Part shown: positions 6,731 to 15,737 of the stretch, piece after piece
Layout of the letters: each line of letters starts with the position of its first letter
Position numbering within the stretch: the stretch's first letter is position 1
Assembly (NCBI RefSeq): GCF_013377085.1
Contig: NZ_JACAAX010000048.1
Span: forward strand, 1-51,633
DNA: 51,633 bases
Source: Rhodoplanes sp.
Lineage (GTDB): Bacteria > Pseudomonadota > Alphaproteobacteria > Rhizobiales > Xanthobacteraceae
Direction: 5' to 3'
Program-made: the position numbers and the translations under genes
Notes under the pieces: generated by a model
The model's database searches: none
Seen by the model: the letters and a program-made list of their open reading frames with translations, nothing else
What the model was told of the DNA's origin: nothing

Positions 6731-9700
6731 CTACGGCTTGGCGGTTCCCGCGCTGTCCGGGGCGTCGGCCGGCGATCGAGGGCGGAAGAAGCTGGCCGCG
6801 CTCGGTGCCGTGCCCGGCGCGCCGGCCCCGGCTTTCGCGTAACGGCACGTCGAGGCGGCCACGATCGCGCGCTCGGTCGCGGCTTCGAGATCAGCGGTTC
6901 GAACCAGCCCCACCCCGCTTCGGAGCCGCGATTCGAGACCGCGACAAATGGCACTCAGCTCCTTGAAGCCGAGTTGGCCGGCAGCGGCCGCGAGCTGGTG
7001 CGCAAGGGCGATCGTCTCCTCCTGGGCGTCGGATCGATCGTGCAGCAGGGGGACCCGTCGTGCCTCGCACCGCAGCAACTCGAGAAAATCACCAATTCGA
7101 TCGTGCCCGAGGACGCCGGCCAGCTCATCGAGGACGGACTCGTCGAGCACCGGCTCGTCGATCACGGTCGTTTGCTCGACGCATATGGCGCCCCGAAGCG
7201 TGGGCACGGAGCGTCTGGAGGCCAACCGGTCGACCACCCGAAAGAGCAGGGGCCAGTCGATGGGCTTGCAGAGATAGTCGTCCATGCCACCCTTGAGACA
7301 GCGTTCGCGATCTTCCGCCATCGCACCGGCGGTGAGGGCGACGATCGGCGTCGGCGCCCTGCCCGCCGTCCGCTCGATCTTGTGGATGAGGGCCGTGGCG
7401 GCGCAACCGTCCAGCCCAGGCATCGCGACATCCATCAGCACGACGTCGAAGGTCCCCTGCCGGAACGCGGCCACGGCGGCTGTTCCGTCGGGTACGGCAG
7501 TCACGACGTACCCCCTTTGCTCGAGGAGGGTGCGGATGATCTCCCGGTTGGTCTGGTTGTCCTCCGCGAGGAGAATTCGCCACGACGTTTCGGTGCCTTC
7601 GGCCGGATGCGCCTCGGCGTCTCGAGCCGACAGGGGATCCGCGACCGCGAGCGGCAGCTCGAACCAGAACACGGCGCCTCGGCCGGGATGGGTGTCGACC
7701 CCGATCGCGCCGTCCATGAGGCCGACCAGCCGCTTGCTGATCGACAGACCGAGACCGGTGCCGCCGAAGCGGCGCGCCGTCGATCGGTCGCCCTGCTGAA
7801 ACCGCTGGAACAGCGTCGGGACGACGTCGGGCGCGATCCCCGGACCGGTGTCGATCACCTCGACGCGCAGCCGATCCGCGGTCCAGGCCAGGCGGATCGT
7901 GATGCTCCCCGCGACGGTGAATCTGCAGGCGTTCGAGAGGAGGTTCAGGAGAACCTGACGAATGCGGGCCGGGTCGCCCATGCCGCAAACGGGGACGTCG
8001 GGCGCAATGTCCACCACGATCGTCACGCCCGGCTTGACCGACTCGCACCCGACGAGACGACATCCTTCGACCAGATCACGGACCAGAAACGGAATTCGCT
8101 CTATCTTCAGTTGCTCCGCCTCGATCTTCGAAAGATCGAGGATGTCGTTCACGATCGACATCAGCGAGCGTCCGGCCTCGCAGGACAAGCGGATCAGATG
8201 GCGCTGCCGATCGTCGAAGCCGGGTTCGCTCTGCAGGAGCTCCTGGACACCGAGCATCCCGGTGAGCGGCGTTCGAAGCTCGTGACTCATGGTGGCGAGA
8301 AACTCGGCGCTGTGGCGCGCCGCCGCTTCCGCCGCCATCTTCGCATCGGCCAGGGCTTCCTGCTCGCGGTGCCGCTCGGTGATGTCGCGGATGCTGGCGA
8401 TGAGTCCGGCGAGTTCGCCGGACGACGACCGGTATCCCCGGAAATGTGATTCCACCCAGACCCAATGGCCTTTCCGGTGAAGCAGCCGGAATCTCGCCAG
8501 CCCCTTGTCGCGCTCGCCGCGTGCGACAGTGTCGACCGTCTCTATCAACAGGCCGACATCGTCGGGATGGATGAACTCCAGCGGGGCGGATTTGACCATC
8601 TCTTCGGGTGAGCGCCCCAGAAGTTGCCGGCTGGCGGGCGACACGTATTCGCGCCGGAATCCGAGTGAGGTCTGGACGATCATGTCGGATGCGTTGTCGG
8701 CGAGCAGGCGGTACCGCGATTCGCTTTCGCGCAGCTTCCGTTCGGTCGCCCGAAGCTGTCGCTCGCGCTCGGCGAGCCGCTCGCACGCATCGTCGAGCGC
8801 ATGCCCCACCAGGGCGAGATCGCCGGCCGACGAGGGGATTGCGGCGCGGGCCGAGAAGTCGCCGCGTCCGAGCTGGGCAGCCACCGCCGTCAGTCGCTCG
8901 ATCCAGCGCAACAGCAGCAGCTTTCCGCCGACGAACGCGAGGAGCGCCGCGGCGACCAGCAGGACGGCGGCTTGCCACAGGCTGCGGACGAGCGCGGTTC
9001 GTGCGTAGGCGAGAACCGAATCCTGCGTGAAGCCGACGAAAATCTTGGCGTCGGACTTGGCGATCGTGGTGAACGCCCCGAACCGTGCCACCCCGTCGGG
9101 TCCCGGCCCCGCGTATCGGCCCTCGCCGCCGTGAACAATCGCTTTGTAGAAGTCGGTTTCGGCGATGCTGTAGCCGGCGAACGTCTCTTCCGCGTCGGGC
9201 ACCCGCGAGAGCACCGTGCCGGCCCGATCGATCAGAAGAGTGGACGTCTCGCCATCGTGACCGACGTGCTCGATCAGGGCGCTCAGCACAGCCAGGTCCA
9301 TGCTGGTGCCGATGACGCCGATGGGCTCGCCGGTCGTGGCGTTCCGAACCGCACGCGAGACCGTGAATCCCGGCCGGTGGACGTTGCGAAGAACCAGGAA
9401 GTCGCTGACGACCACGTCCCCGGAGAACAGGGCCTGCCGGACGTAGAGGCGGTCCGTCAGGTCGATACCGACGAAGTCGGGGTTGTTGGCGCACGTGACC
9501 ACGCCGGTCGAATCGGTGACGAACATGTCGAGCGGCTGACGTTGTTGCGTCGCCGCTCGGTTCAGCAGATGCTCGCAGGCGGCCGGGTCGGAGTTGGCGA
9601 CGAACGGCACCTCCGACAACAGCTCGATGAGCGAAGAGGCCTGCTGGTAAAGCTCGCCGATTTCCCGCGCTCCGGCTCGCGCCAGGGTGAGGCTGCGATC

Positions 9701-9922
9701 AAAGGCGCTGTTGGTTTCGCGGCGCTGATACTGCGAGAGATCATAGGTGCGGAAGCCGACGATCGGCAGCATCGCGATCGCAATCAGCGCGAACAAACGG
9801 ATACGCGTGCCGTATTTCACCAGGAAGTCGCGCCGCCGGATCGCCGCGGCGGTCGTGCTGTTGTACCGCAACCACAGCGAAGCCCACATCGCGCCCGCCC
9901 TCGTTGCACTCATATTGCGCAT
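6731..9922 (-). CDS. Hybrid sensor histidine kinase (dCache-HAMP-PAS-HisKA-HATPase-REC-Hpt)
   Basis: A 1063-residue protein with a full phosphorelay in one chain. TM1 is about 41-57, a periplasmic double-Cache-like sensor about 58-310, TM2 about 315-337, a HAMP-like linker about 338-390 and a PAS/PAC about 403-515. HisKA carries phospho-acceptor His547 (SHELRTP). The ATPase has the N-box (Asn664), DTGPGIAP (691-698) and GGTGLGL (720-726). The receiver has Asp831 in LMDVAMPG and Lys886. A C-terminal Hpt-like segment has His975 in AHQL. Start is uncertain: ATG 9922 gives the longest form, but GAGG lies nine bases before an ATG at 9889. No cognate regulator is adjacent. An AT-rich leader region precedes it. 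The ligand is unknown; dCache folds usually bind small organic molecules. Confidence 0.9.
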   Translation of the reverse strand: MRNMSATRAGAMWASLWLRYNSTTAAAIRRRDFLVKYGTRIRLFALIAIAMLPIVGFRTYDLSQYQRRETNSAFDRSLTLARAGAREIGELYQQASSLIELLSEVPFVANSDPAACEHLLNRAATQQRQPLDMFVTDSTGVVTCANNPDFVGIDLTDRLYVRQALFSGDVVVSDFLVLRNVHRPGFTVSRAVRNATTGEPIGVIGTSMDLAVLSALIEHVGHDGETSTLLIDRAGTVLSRVPDAEETFAGYSIAETDFYKAIVHGGEGRYAGPGPDGVARFGAFTTIAKSDAKIFVGFTQDSVLAYARTALVRSLWQAAVLLVAAALLAFVGGKLLLLRWIERLTAVAAQLGRGDFSARAAIPSSAGDLALVGHALDDACERLAERERQLRATERKLRESESRYRLLADNASDMIVQTSLGFRREYVSPASRQLLGRSPEEMVKSAPLEFIHPDDVGLLIETVDTVARGERDKGLARFRLLHRKGHWVWVESHFRGYRSSSGELAGLIASIRDITERHREQEALADAKMAAEAAARHSAEFLATMSHELRTPLTGMLGVQELLQSEPGFDDRQRHLIRLSCEAGRSLMSIVNDILDLSKIEAEQLKIERIPFLVRDLVEGCRLVGCESVKPGVTIVVDIAPDVPVCGMGDPARIRQVLLNLLSNACRFTVAGSITIRLAWTADRLRVEVIDTGPGIAPDVVPTLFQRFQQGDRSTARRFGGTGLGLSISKRLVGLMDGAIGVDTHPGRGAVFWFELPLAVADPLSARDAEAHPAEGTETSWRILLAEDNQTNREIIRTLLEQRGYVVTAVPDGTAAVAAFRQGTFDVVLMDVAMPGLDGCAATALIHKIERTAGRAPTPIVALTAGAMAEDRERCLKGGMDDYLCKPIDWPLLFRVVDRLASRRSVPTLRGAICVEQTTVIDEPVLDESVLDELAGVLGHDRIGDFLELLRCEARRVPLLHDRSDAQEETIALAHQLAAAAGQLGFKELSAICRGLESRLRSGVGLVRTADLEAATERAIVAASTCRYAKAGAGAPGTAPSAASFFRPRSPADAPDSAGTAKP

Positions 9923-10398
9923 GCAATTTTAAGCAGAATTCCGATTCACGCGAACCGCGCACAATGAGACTATTCGGCAAATAATCTCGGCATTGTCCAT
10001 AAGTAGTATTATGGTCTCCTGCGCCACTATTCGATTGATTTCACAATTCAAAAATGAAGTGAATTCTTTCTTATTACTATGATCTAATATAATAGTCTGC
10101 GTTTATTAATCCAGCGCATCTGGACGATCGTTGCGGACCACAAAACAGCGGCGACAACACCGGCCTGCGGCGGTTCGAGCCCCAGCCGCGCGAAGCCGGA
10201 CAGCCGCGGCCGCGAGCGGGCAAGCGCCCGTACCACGCGTCGATGCGCCGTGCGGGTTGCGACGGCCGCGGTTGTGGTGGCGTTCGCTCCCGGCCGAGCA
10301 CGGCGGCTTCGCGTCGTCGTTCGGTGGAGTTGCCGGCAGCCCGCCGGAACCGCGGCCGTGTTCCCCGCAGCACGGCCACCCCGGCTCGAGGCTGGTTC
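9923..10398. other. AT-rich regulatory region upstream of the hybrid kinase
   Basis: About 475 bases without a gene. Bases 9960-10110 are strikingly AT-rich against GC-rich surroundings, with several TAAT/ATTA runs. The rest (10120-10398) is GC-rich. A stem GGCCGTG/CACGGCC (10354-10360, 10371-10377) lies just after the aminotransferase stop and could help end that minus-strand transcript. The AT-rich part is on the 5' side of the kinase gene and is a likely site for its promoter and for a xenogeneic-silencer type protein. Confidence 0.5.
9997..10014. promoter_or_regulatory. Dyad symmetry in the AT-rich kinase leader
   Basis: CCATAA and TTATGG are separated by six bases, giving an 18-base dyad 75 bases before the proposed kinase start. 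This is operator-like in size and location. The binding protein is unknown. Confidence 0.35.
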
Positions 10399-11583
10399 CT
10401 ACCCCATCCCCTTCAGCCACCGGCCGATGCGGTCGACCGCCTCGATCATGTCGGCTTCGGAGCGCGCATACGAGAAGCGCACGAAGTGATGGCCGGACAC
10501 CGGATCGAAATCGAGGCCGGGCGTCACCGCGACACCGGCCTCCTCCAGCAGGGCGCGGGCGAAGGCGTGGCTGTCCGGCGTGAAGTCGGAGACGTCGGCG
10601 TAAAGATAGAAGGCGCCGTCGACCGGCAAAAAGCGCTCGATGCCGCAAGCCGGCAGGCCCTTGACCAGGATGTCGCGGTTCCTGGCATAGCCGGCCTTGA
10701 CGGCCTCCATCTCGGCACGGCCGTCGAAGGCGGCTTGCGCCGCGACCTGCGACAGGGTCGGCACCGAGATGGCGAGGTTCTGGTGCAGACGCTCCATCGG
10801 GCGCACCAGGATCTCGGGGGCGATCATCCAGCCGACTCGCCAGCCCGTCATGCAGAAGTATTTCGAGAACGAGTTGATCACGACGGCGCGGCGCGACGCG
10901 GTCAGCGCCGTCGTCGCCGGAAAGGCGTAGTCGAGCCCGTGATAGATCTCGTCGGAGATGAAGGCGATGCCGGCGTCCTCGGCCGTGGCGACCAGCTCTG
11001 CGAGCGCCTCGGCCGTCATCATGGTGCCGGTCGGGTTGGCCGGGCTCGCCACCAGCACGGCCTTCAGCGGCTTCTCTCGGTGGGCGGCGAGCAGCGCCTC
11101 GGGAGTCAGCGCGAAGCGGGTGTCGGCACCGGTGCGGATCAGCACCGGCTCGCAGCCGAGCGCCGTCAGGATGTGGCGGTAGGGCGGATAGGCCGGGACC
11201 GACAGCGCCACCCGGTCGCCCGGCTCCAGCAGAGCCAGAAAGGCCAGCACGAAGGCGCCGGAGGAGCCGGTCGTCACCACCACGGTGGCCGGATCGACCG
11301 CCTCGCCATAGGCCTCCTCGTAGTGATGGGCGATGCGGCGGCGCAGGCTCGGGATGCCGAGGCTCTCGGTGTAGCCGAGCGCGGCGCCGCTGCCGCCAAG
11401 CGCCTCGCGGGCGGCGGCGAGCGCGGTCGCCGGCGCCGGGGCGGCCGGCTGCCCGACCTCCATGTGGATGACATGCCGGCCGGCCTGCTCGAGCCGGGCC
11501 GCGGCCGACATCACGTCCATCACCATGAAGGCGGGCACGTCGCTGCGTGCCGACGGCAGGCACAGGGCGCGGTCTCGGGTCAT
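10399..11583 (-). CDS. Class I/II PLP-dependent aminotransferase
   Basis: A 394-residue fold-type I aminotransferase that moves amino groups between an amino acid and a 2-oxo acid using pyridoxal phosphate. Visible elements are the substrate-side GQP motif (44-46), PANPTG with Asn183, DEIYHGL with Asp211 and Tyr214, the Schiff-base lysine Lys241 in SFSKYF, and a C-terminal FVRFSYA carrying the carboxylate-binding Arg. GAGG five bases before the ATG fixes the start; the reading frame runs far upstream, but that part lacks a ribosome site and overlaps the divergent bepA-like gene. Which amino acid it uses cannot be read from the sequence; an aspartate/aromatic type is plausible. Confidence 0.88.
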   Translation of the reverse strand: MTRDRALCLPSARSDVPAFMVMDVMSAAARLEQAGRHVIHMEVGQPAAPAPATALAAAREALGGSGAALGYTESLGIPSLRRRIAHHYEEAYGEAVDPATVVVTTGSSGAFVLAFLALLEPGDRVALSVPAYPPYRHILTALGCEPVLIRTGADTRFALTPEALLAAHREKPLKAVLVASPANPTGTMMTAEALAELVATAEDAGIAFISDEIYHGLDYAFPATTALTASRRAVVINSFSKYFCMTGWRVGWMIAPEILVRPMERLHQNLAISVPTLSQVAAQAAFDGRAEMEAVKAGYARNRDILVKGLPACGIERFLPVDGAFYLYADVSDFTPDSHAFARALLEEAGVAVTPGLDFDPVSGHHFVRFSYARSEADMIEAVDRIGRWLKGMG

Positions 11584-11772
11584 GGAAGCCTCGGAGAGAA
11601 TGCGCGGGAGAGCTTGGATCGCTCCGCCCGGGACGGCCTTCGGGCTACGCCGACGCCGTGCTGTTGCCGCATTCTGCAGGTTGTTGGTTGCATCCGGGTC
11701 GCGTTGCGGCCCGTTGTCGACTGCCCGGTCGCCTGCGTAGTGTCGGCCGCGAGCGATCAAGCAACGGTTCGA

Positions 11773-13194
11773 ATGAGCGCAGCGAGCGACCCTGTCAAGC
11801 GCCGCCTCACCCTGCGGGCGCCCCGCGCCGTCGCGGTCGCTGTGGCGTGTGCCGTGACGGCCGCGAGCTGGCCGGCGCCCGCGAACGCGCAAGGGCGCAT
11901 GCCGCTGATCCGCGACTCCGAGATCGAGCAGCTCCTGCGCGACTACACGCGGCCGGTCCTCAAGGCCGCCAATCTCAGCCAGCAGAACATCAAGGTCATC
12001 ATCATCAACGACCGGGCGTTCAACGCCTTCGTGATGGACGGCCGGCGCATCTTCGTGAATGCCGGCGCCCTGATGGATTCGCAGACCCCGAACCAGATCA
12101 TCGGCGTGCTGGCGCACGAGACCGGACACATCGCCGGCGGGCATCTCAGCAAGCTGCGCACCGAGCTCGCCAATGCCGGCACGATGGCGATCATCGCGAT
12201 TCTGCTCGGGCTCGGCGCGGTGGCGGCCGGCGCGCGCTCGAGCCAGGTCGGCGGCAATCCGGCGGCGGTCGCCATGGCGGCGCCGACCAGCATGATCCAG
12301 CGCTCGCTGCTCGCCTATCAGCGCCAGCACGAGGAGCAGGCGGACCGCGCCGGAGTCAAGTTCCTGACCGAGACGGGCCAGTCGGCCCGCGGCATGTACG
12401 AGACCTTCAAGCGATTCGCCGACCAGCAGCTCTTCGCCTCGCAGGGCGCCGACCCCTACATGCAGTCGCATCCGATGGCCTCGGAGCGCATCGCGGCGCT
12501 GTCAGAGATGGCGCGCACGCCCTTCTACGACCGCAAGGACTCGGCCGACCTGCAGCTCCGGCACGACATGATGCGGGCCAAGCTGCACGGCTTCATGGAC
12601 CAGCCCGGCGTGGTGGCACGGCTCTATCCGCTGTCCGACCAGAGCCTGCCGGGCCGCTATGCCCGGGCGATCTCGACCTATCGCCACGGCGACGTGCGCC
12701 AGGCGATCACCCAGATCGACGCGCTGATCCAGATGCAGCCGAACAACCCCTATTTCTACGAGCTCAAGGGCCAGGTCCTGCTCGAATCGGGCCGGGCCGC
12801 CGAGGCGGTGCCGCCGCTGCGCCGCGCCGTCGCCGGCGCGCCGAACCCGCTGCTCATCCAGGTGCTGCTGGCCCAGGCCCTGATCGAGTCGAACGACCCG
12901 AAGGGGACCGACGACGCCATCACGTATCTGCGCCAGGCCACCCTGACCGATCCGGACATCGCCGACGGCTACGCCCAGCTCGCCAAGGCCTACGGTAAGA
13001 AGGGCGATCTCGCCCAGGCCGACCTCGCCGCCGCCCAGGCCGCGGTCGCCCGCGGCGACACAAGGACGGCCCGCCTGATCGCCGCCCGCGCCAAGTCGCG
13101 GTTTCCGGTCGGATCGCCCGGCTGGGTCAAGGCCGACGACATCGCCAGCTTCCGCCCGGGCGGAGCTCCCGCCGGTCAACGCCCCGGTCAATGA
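11773..13194 (+). CDS. bepA: BepA-like M48 zinc metalloprotease with TPR repeats
   Basis: A 473-residue exported protease. A signal peptide ends near Ala-Asn-Ala (about residue 40). The zinc site HETGH is at 115-119, and the third ligand is probably Glu187 in HEEQAD. A hydrophobic Gly/Ala segment about 138-155 is the membrane-associated loop typical of M48B/C enzymes. From about 285 onward TPR-like helical repeats fill the C-terminal half, as in E. coli BepA, which degrades misassembled outer-membrane proteins and helps LptD mature. The ribosome site before ATG 11773 is weak. Its stop overlaps an ATG (ATGA), and the DsbA-like gene begins 20 bases later, so the two are probably co-transcribed. 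Confidence 0.88.
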   Translation: MSAASDPVKRRLTLRAPRAVAVAVACAVTAASWPAPANAQGRMPLIRDSEIEQLLRDYTRPVLKAANLSQQNIKVIIINDRAFNAFVMDGRRIFVNAGALMDSQTPNQIIGVLAHETGHIAGGHLSKLRTELANAGTMAIIAILLGLGAVAAGARSSQVGGNPAAVAMAAPTSMIQRSLLAYQRQHEEQADRAGVKFLTETGQSARGMYETFKRFADQQLFASQGADPYMQSHPMASERIAALSEMARTPFYDRKDSADLQLRHDMMRAKLHGFMDQPGVVARLYPLSDQSLPGRYARAISTYRHGDVRQAITQIDALIQMQPNNPYFYELKGQVLLESGRAAEAVPPLRRAVAGAPNPLLIQVLLAQALIESNDPKGTDDAITYLRQATLTDPDIADGYAQLAKAYGKKGDLAQADLAAAQAAVARGDTRTARLIAARAKSRFPVGSPGWVKADDIASFRPGGAPAGQRPGQ

Positions 13195-13214
13195 CCCAAG
13201 AAGGATACCAACAG

Positions 13215-13985
13215 ATGCCGTTCCGCCGCCCCCTGCACGCGCTCGCGATCGCCGCCGCCCTGCTCTCGGCGCTCGCCGTCCCGGCCGCCGCGCAGACATT
13301 CTCGGCCCCGCAGCGCGGCGAGATCGAGACCATCCTGCGTGAGTACCTGCTCAAGCATCCCGAGCTCCTCCAGGAGGTGCTCGCCGAGCTGGAGAAGAAG
13401 CAGGCCGTGGTCGAGGCCGAGAAGGCCAAGCTGGTCGTGCAGAGCCAAGCCGCGACGCTGTTCAACTCGCCCCGCCAGGTGGTGCTCGGCAATCCGCAGG
13501 GCGACGTCACCCTGGTCGAGTTCTTCGATTACAACTGCGGCTACTGCAAGCGGGCGCTGACCGACCTGCAGGATCTGCTGCAGTCCGATCCGAAGCTCAA
13601 GGTGGTGCTCAAGGAGTTCCCGGTGCTGGGCGAGGGATCGGTCGAGGCGGCGCGGGTCGCCGCCGCGGCGCGCATGCAGGACAAGACCGGCAAGAAGTAT
13701 TTCGACTTCCACCAGCGGCTCATGACCGGTCGCGGCCAGGCCGACAAGGCCAAGGCGCTCGCCGCCGCCAAGGACGCGGGTTTCGACGTCGCCCGCATCG
13801 AGCGCGACATGGGCGGCGAGGAGGTGCGAGCGAGCCTCGAGGAGAGCCTGCGGCTCGCCGAGGCGCTCGGCCTCAACGGCACGCCGAGCTATGTGGTCGG
13901 CTCCGATGTGGTGATCGGCGCGGTCGGCCGCGACGCCCTCAAGCAGAAGATCAACGCCGCCCGCTGCGGCCAGACGAGCTGCTGA
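13215..13985 (+). CDS. DsbA/ScsC-like thiol-disulfide oxidoreductase
   Basis: A 256-residue periplasmic protein. A signal peptide ends AAAQ (about 27). A helical, charged N-terminal segment (about 33-75) resembles the oligomerisation region of ScsC/Com1-type proteins. The thioredoxin-fold domain follows with active site CGYC (Cys108, Cys111) and the cis-proline loop TP at 223-224. AAGGA lies nine bases before ATG 13215; an ATG at 13191 overlaps the upstream stop but would place extra residues ahead of the signal peptide. A Cys pair near the C-terminus (RCGQTSC) is unusual. Its pairing with the BepA-like protease suggests disulfide handling of outer-membrane proteins; whether it oxidises or isomerises is not visible. 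Confidence 0.87.
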   Translation: MPFRRPLHALAIAAALLSALAVPAAAQTFSAPQRGEIETILREYLLKHPELLQEVLAELEKKQAVVEAEKAKLVVQSQAATLFNSPRQVVLGNPQGDVTLVEFFDYNCGYCKRALTDLQDLLQSDPKLKVVLKEFPVLGEGSVEAARVAAAARMQDKTGKKYFDFHQRLMTGRGQADKAKALAAAKDAGFDVARIERDMGGEEVRASLEESLRLAEALGLNGTPSYVVGSDVVIGAVGRDALKQKINAARCGQTSC

Positions 13986-14016
13986 GGCGGAGCTGAACAA
14001 GCCTGAACTCTCTGGT

Positions 14017-14117
14017 TCATTCCGGGGCGCACCGAAGGTGCGAACCCGGAATCCAGCGGAACGCTCCGTGATCTCGGTTGGATTCCGGGTTCGCCGCTAC
14101 GCGGCGCCCCGGAATGA
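14017..14117. repeat. Rhizobial-type palindromic intergenic repeat A
   Basis: Outer arms TCATTCCGGGGCGC (14017-14030) and GCGCCCCGGAATGA (14104-14117) enclose inner arms GCGAACCCGGAATCCA (14040-14055) and TGGATTCCGGGTTCGC (14079-14094). It lies between the convergent ends of the dsbA-like gene and ugd and may work as a bidirectional transcription stop. Related elements are at 37721 and 41984. Confidence 0.75.
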
Positions 14118-14151
14118 CGCCGGACGGACCCGCTCCAAGACCCGAGCGCCC

Positions 14152-15471
14152 TCACCCCCGGAACGGCGCCCGTCCGATGCTGGAATAGACGAAGCCGGCG
14201 CGGGCCATCTCGTCGGGCCGGTAGACGTTGCGCAGGTCGACCACCACGGGCTGGCGCATCGCCGCCTTGAGGCGATCGAGATCGAGGGCGCGGAACTGCT
14301 CCCACTCGGTGACGATGACCAGCGCGTCGGCGCCCTCGGCGCACTCGTAGGCGTTGCCGCAGAACGTCACCAGCCCGTCGAGATCGCGCTTGGCCTGCTC
14401 CATGCCGGCAGGATCGTAGGCACGGACCTTGGCGCCCATGTCGTCGAAGGCGGTGATCAGCGGGATCGACGGCGCGTCGCGCATGTCGTCGGTGTTGGGC
14501 TTGAAGGTCAGGCCGAGCACCGCGATGGTCTTGTCGCGCACGCTGCCGCCGAGCGCACCGGCGACTTTTCTGGCCATGGCGCGCTTCCTCTGGTCGTTCA
14601 CGGCCACCACGGTCTCGACGATGCGCAGCGGCGCCTCGTGATCCTGCGCCGTCTTGATCAGCGCCAGCGTGTCCTTCGGAAAGCACGACCCGCCATAACC
14701 CGGCCCTGCGTGAAGGAACTTGCCGCCGATGCGGTTGTCGAGGCCGATGCCGCGCGCCACCTCCTGCACGTCGCCGCCGACCTTCTCGCACAGATCCGCA
14801 AGCTCGTTGATGAAGGTGATCTTGGTGGCCAGGAAGGCGTTCGCCGCGTACTTGATCAGCTCGGCGGTGCCGCGCGCCGTGAACAGCAGCGGCGCCTGGT
14901 TGAGATAGAGCGGCCGGTAAATCTCGGTCATCACCTGCTTGGCGCGCTCGTCGACGGTGCCGATGACGATGCGGTCGGGATGCTTGAAGTCGCGGATCGC
15001 CGCGCCCTCGCGCAGGAACTCGGGATTCGACACCACCGCGACATCGGCCTCCAGCCGGGTCTCGCGGATGATGCGCTCGACCTCGTCGCCAGTGCCGACC
15101 GGAACGGTCGACTTGGTCACCACCACGGTGAAGCCAGACACCGCAGCAGCGATCTCGCGCGCCGAGGCGTAGACATAGCTCAGATCGGCATGGCCGTCGC
15201 CGCGCCGGGATGGGGTCCCGACCGCGATGAAGACCGCATCGGCCTCGGCGACCGGACCGGCGAGCTCGGTGGTGAAGTCGAGCCGCTTCTCGCGCACGTT
15301 CGTCTCGACGAGGCGATCGAGTCCCGGCTCGTAGATCGGCACCTCGCCGGCCCGCAGGGCGGCGATCTTGCCCGCATCCTTGTCGACGCAGGTCACCGTG
15401 TGACCGAAGTCGGCGAAGCACGCGCCGGAAACTAGCCCGACATAGCCGGTACCGATCATTGCCACACGCAT
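14152..15471 (-). CDS. ugd: UDP-glucose 6-dehydrogenase
   Basis: A 439-residue enzyme oxidising UDP-glucose to UDP-glucuronate with two NAD+, the donor for acidic exopolysaccharides. The N-terminal Rossmann motif GTGYVGLVSGACFA starts at residue 7. The catalytic Cys263 is in GPGYGGSCFPKD, Lys207 is in AELIKYAAN, and the C-terminal nucleotide-binding domain ends with RNVYRP. Length is normal for the family. AAGG lies eight bases before the ATG. It is divergent from a diguanylate cyclase and next to the polysaccharide operon, so it probably feeds that pathway. A promoter candidate lies at 15519-15547. Confidence 0.95.
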   Translation of the reverse strand: MRVAMIGTGYVGLVSGACFADFGHTVTCVDKDAGKIAALRAGEVPIYEPGLDRLVETNVREKRLDFTTELAGPVAEADAVFIAVGTPSRRGDGHADLSYVYASAREIAAAVSGFTVVVTKSTVPVGTGDEVERIIRETRLEADVAVVSNPEFLREGAAIRDFKHPDRIVIGTVDERAKQVMTEIYRPLYLNQAPLLFTARGTAELIKYAANAFLATKITFINELADLCEKVGGDVQEVARGIGLDNRIGGKFLHAGPGYGGSCFPKDTLALIKTAQDHEAPLRIVETVVAVNDQRKRAMARKVAGALGGSVRDKTIAVLGLTFKPNTDDMRDAPSIPLITAFDDMGAKVRAYDPAGMEQAKRDLDGLVTFCGNAYECAEGADALVIVTEWEQFRALDLDRLKAAMRQPVVVDLRNVYRPDEMARAGFVYSSIGRAPFRG

Positions 15472-15518
15472 GTACTAAGCCTTTCGGTCGATCGGATGTC
15501 TGGTCGGGGGCGCCGCCG

Positions 15519-15547
15519 CTCATAACAAAGGCGGACGGGCCGAACAA
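15519..15547 (-). promoter_or_regulatory. Candidate sigma70-type promoter for ugd
   Basis: On the minus strand TTGTTC (15547-15542) and TATGAG (15524-15519) are separated by 17 bases, about 50 bases before the ugd start. Spacing and both hexamers fit a housekeeping promoter. Confidence 0.45.
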
Positions 15548-15737
15548 GCGAGCCGCCGGGAGCGGCCGGCGGACGGGGTCGGCAGGCACAAACCTCTGGC
15601 GATGGTACCCGGGCATGGTATTAAGAGGTCGTAAACCATGACGCGCCACATTATCGGCGATCACCGCTCGCGGTGACGGCTCTCCGGCGCGGGCGTTTGT
15701 ACGCCGATCCGATTTGAAACCGAGCTGCTGCTGTCCC

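Noticed and set aside
10243-11772. Long in-frame extension upstream of the bepA-like gene
   Set aside because: It overlaps the minus-strand aminotransferase and would place about 500 residues before an obvious signal peptide.
10399-12471. Extension of the aminotransferase to 690 residues
   Set aside because: The extra 296 residues run antisense into the bepA-like gene and lack any motif. GAGG before ATG 11583 marks the start.
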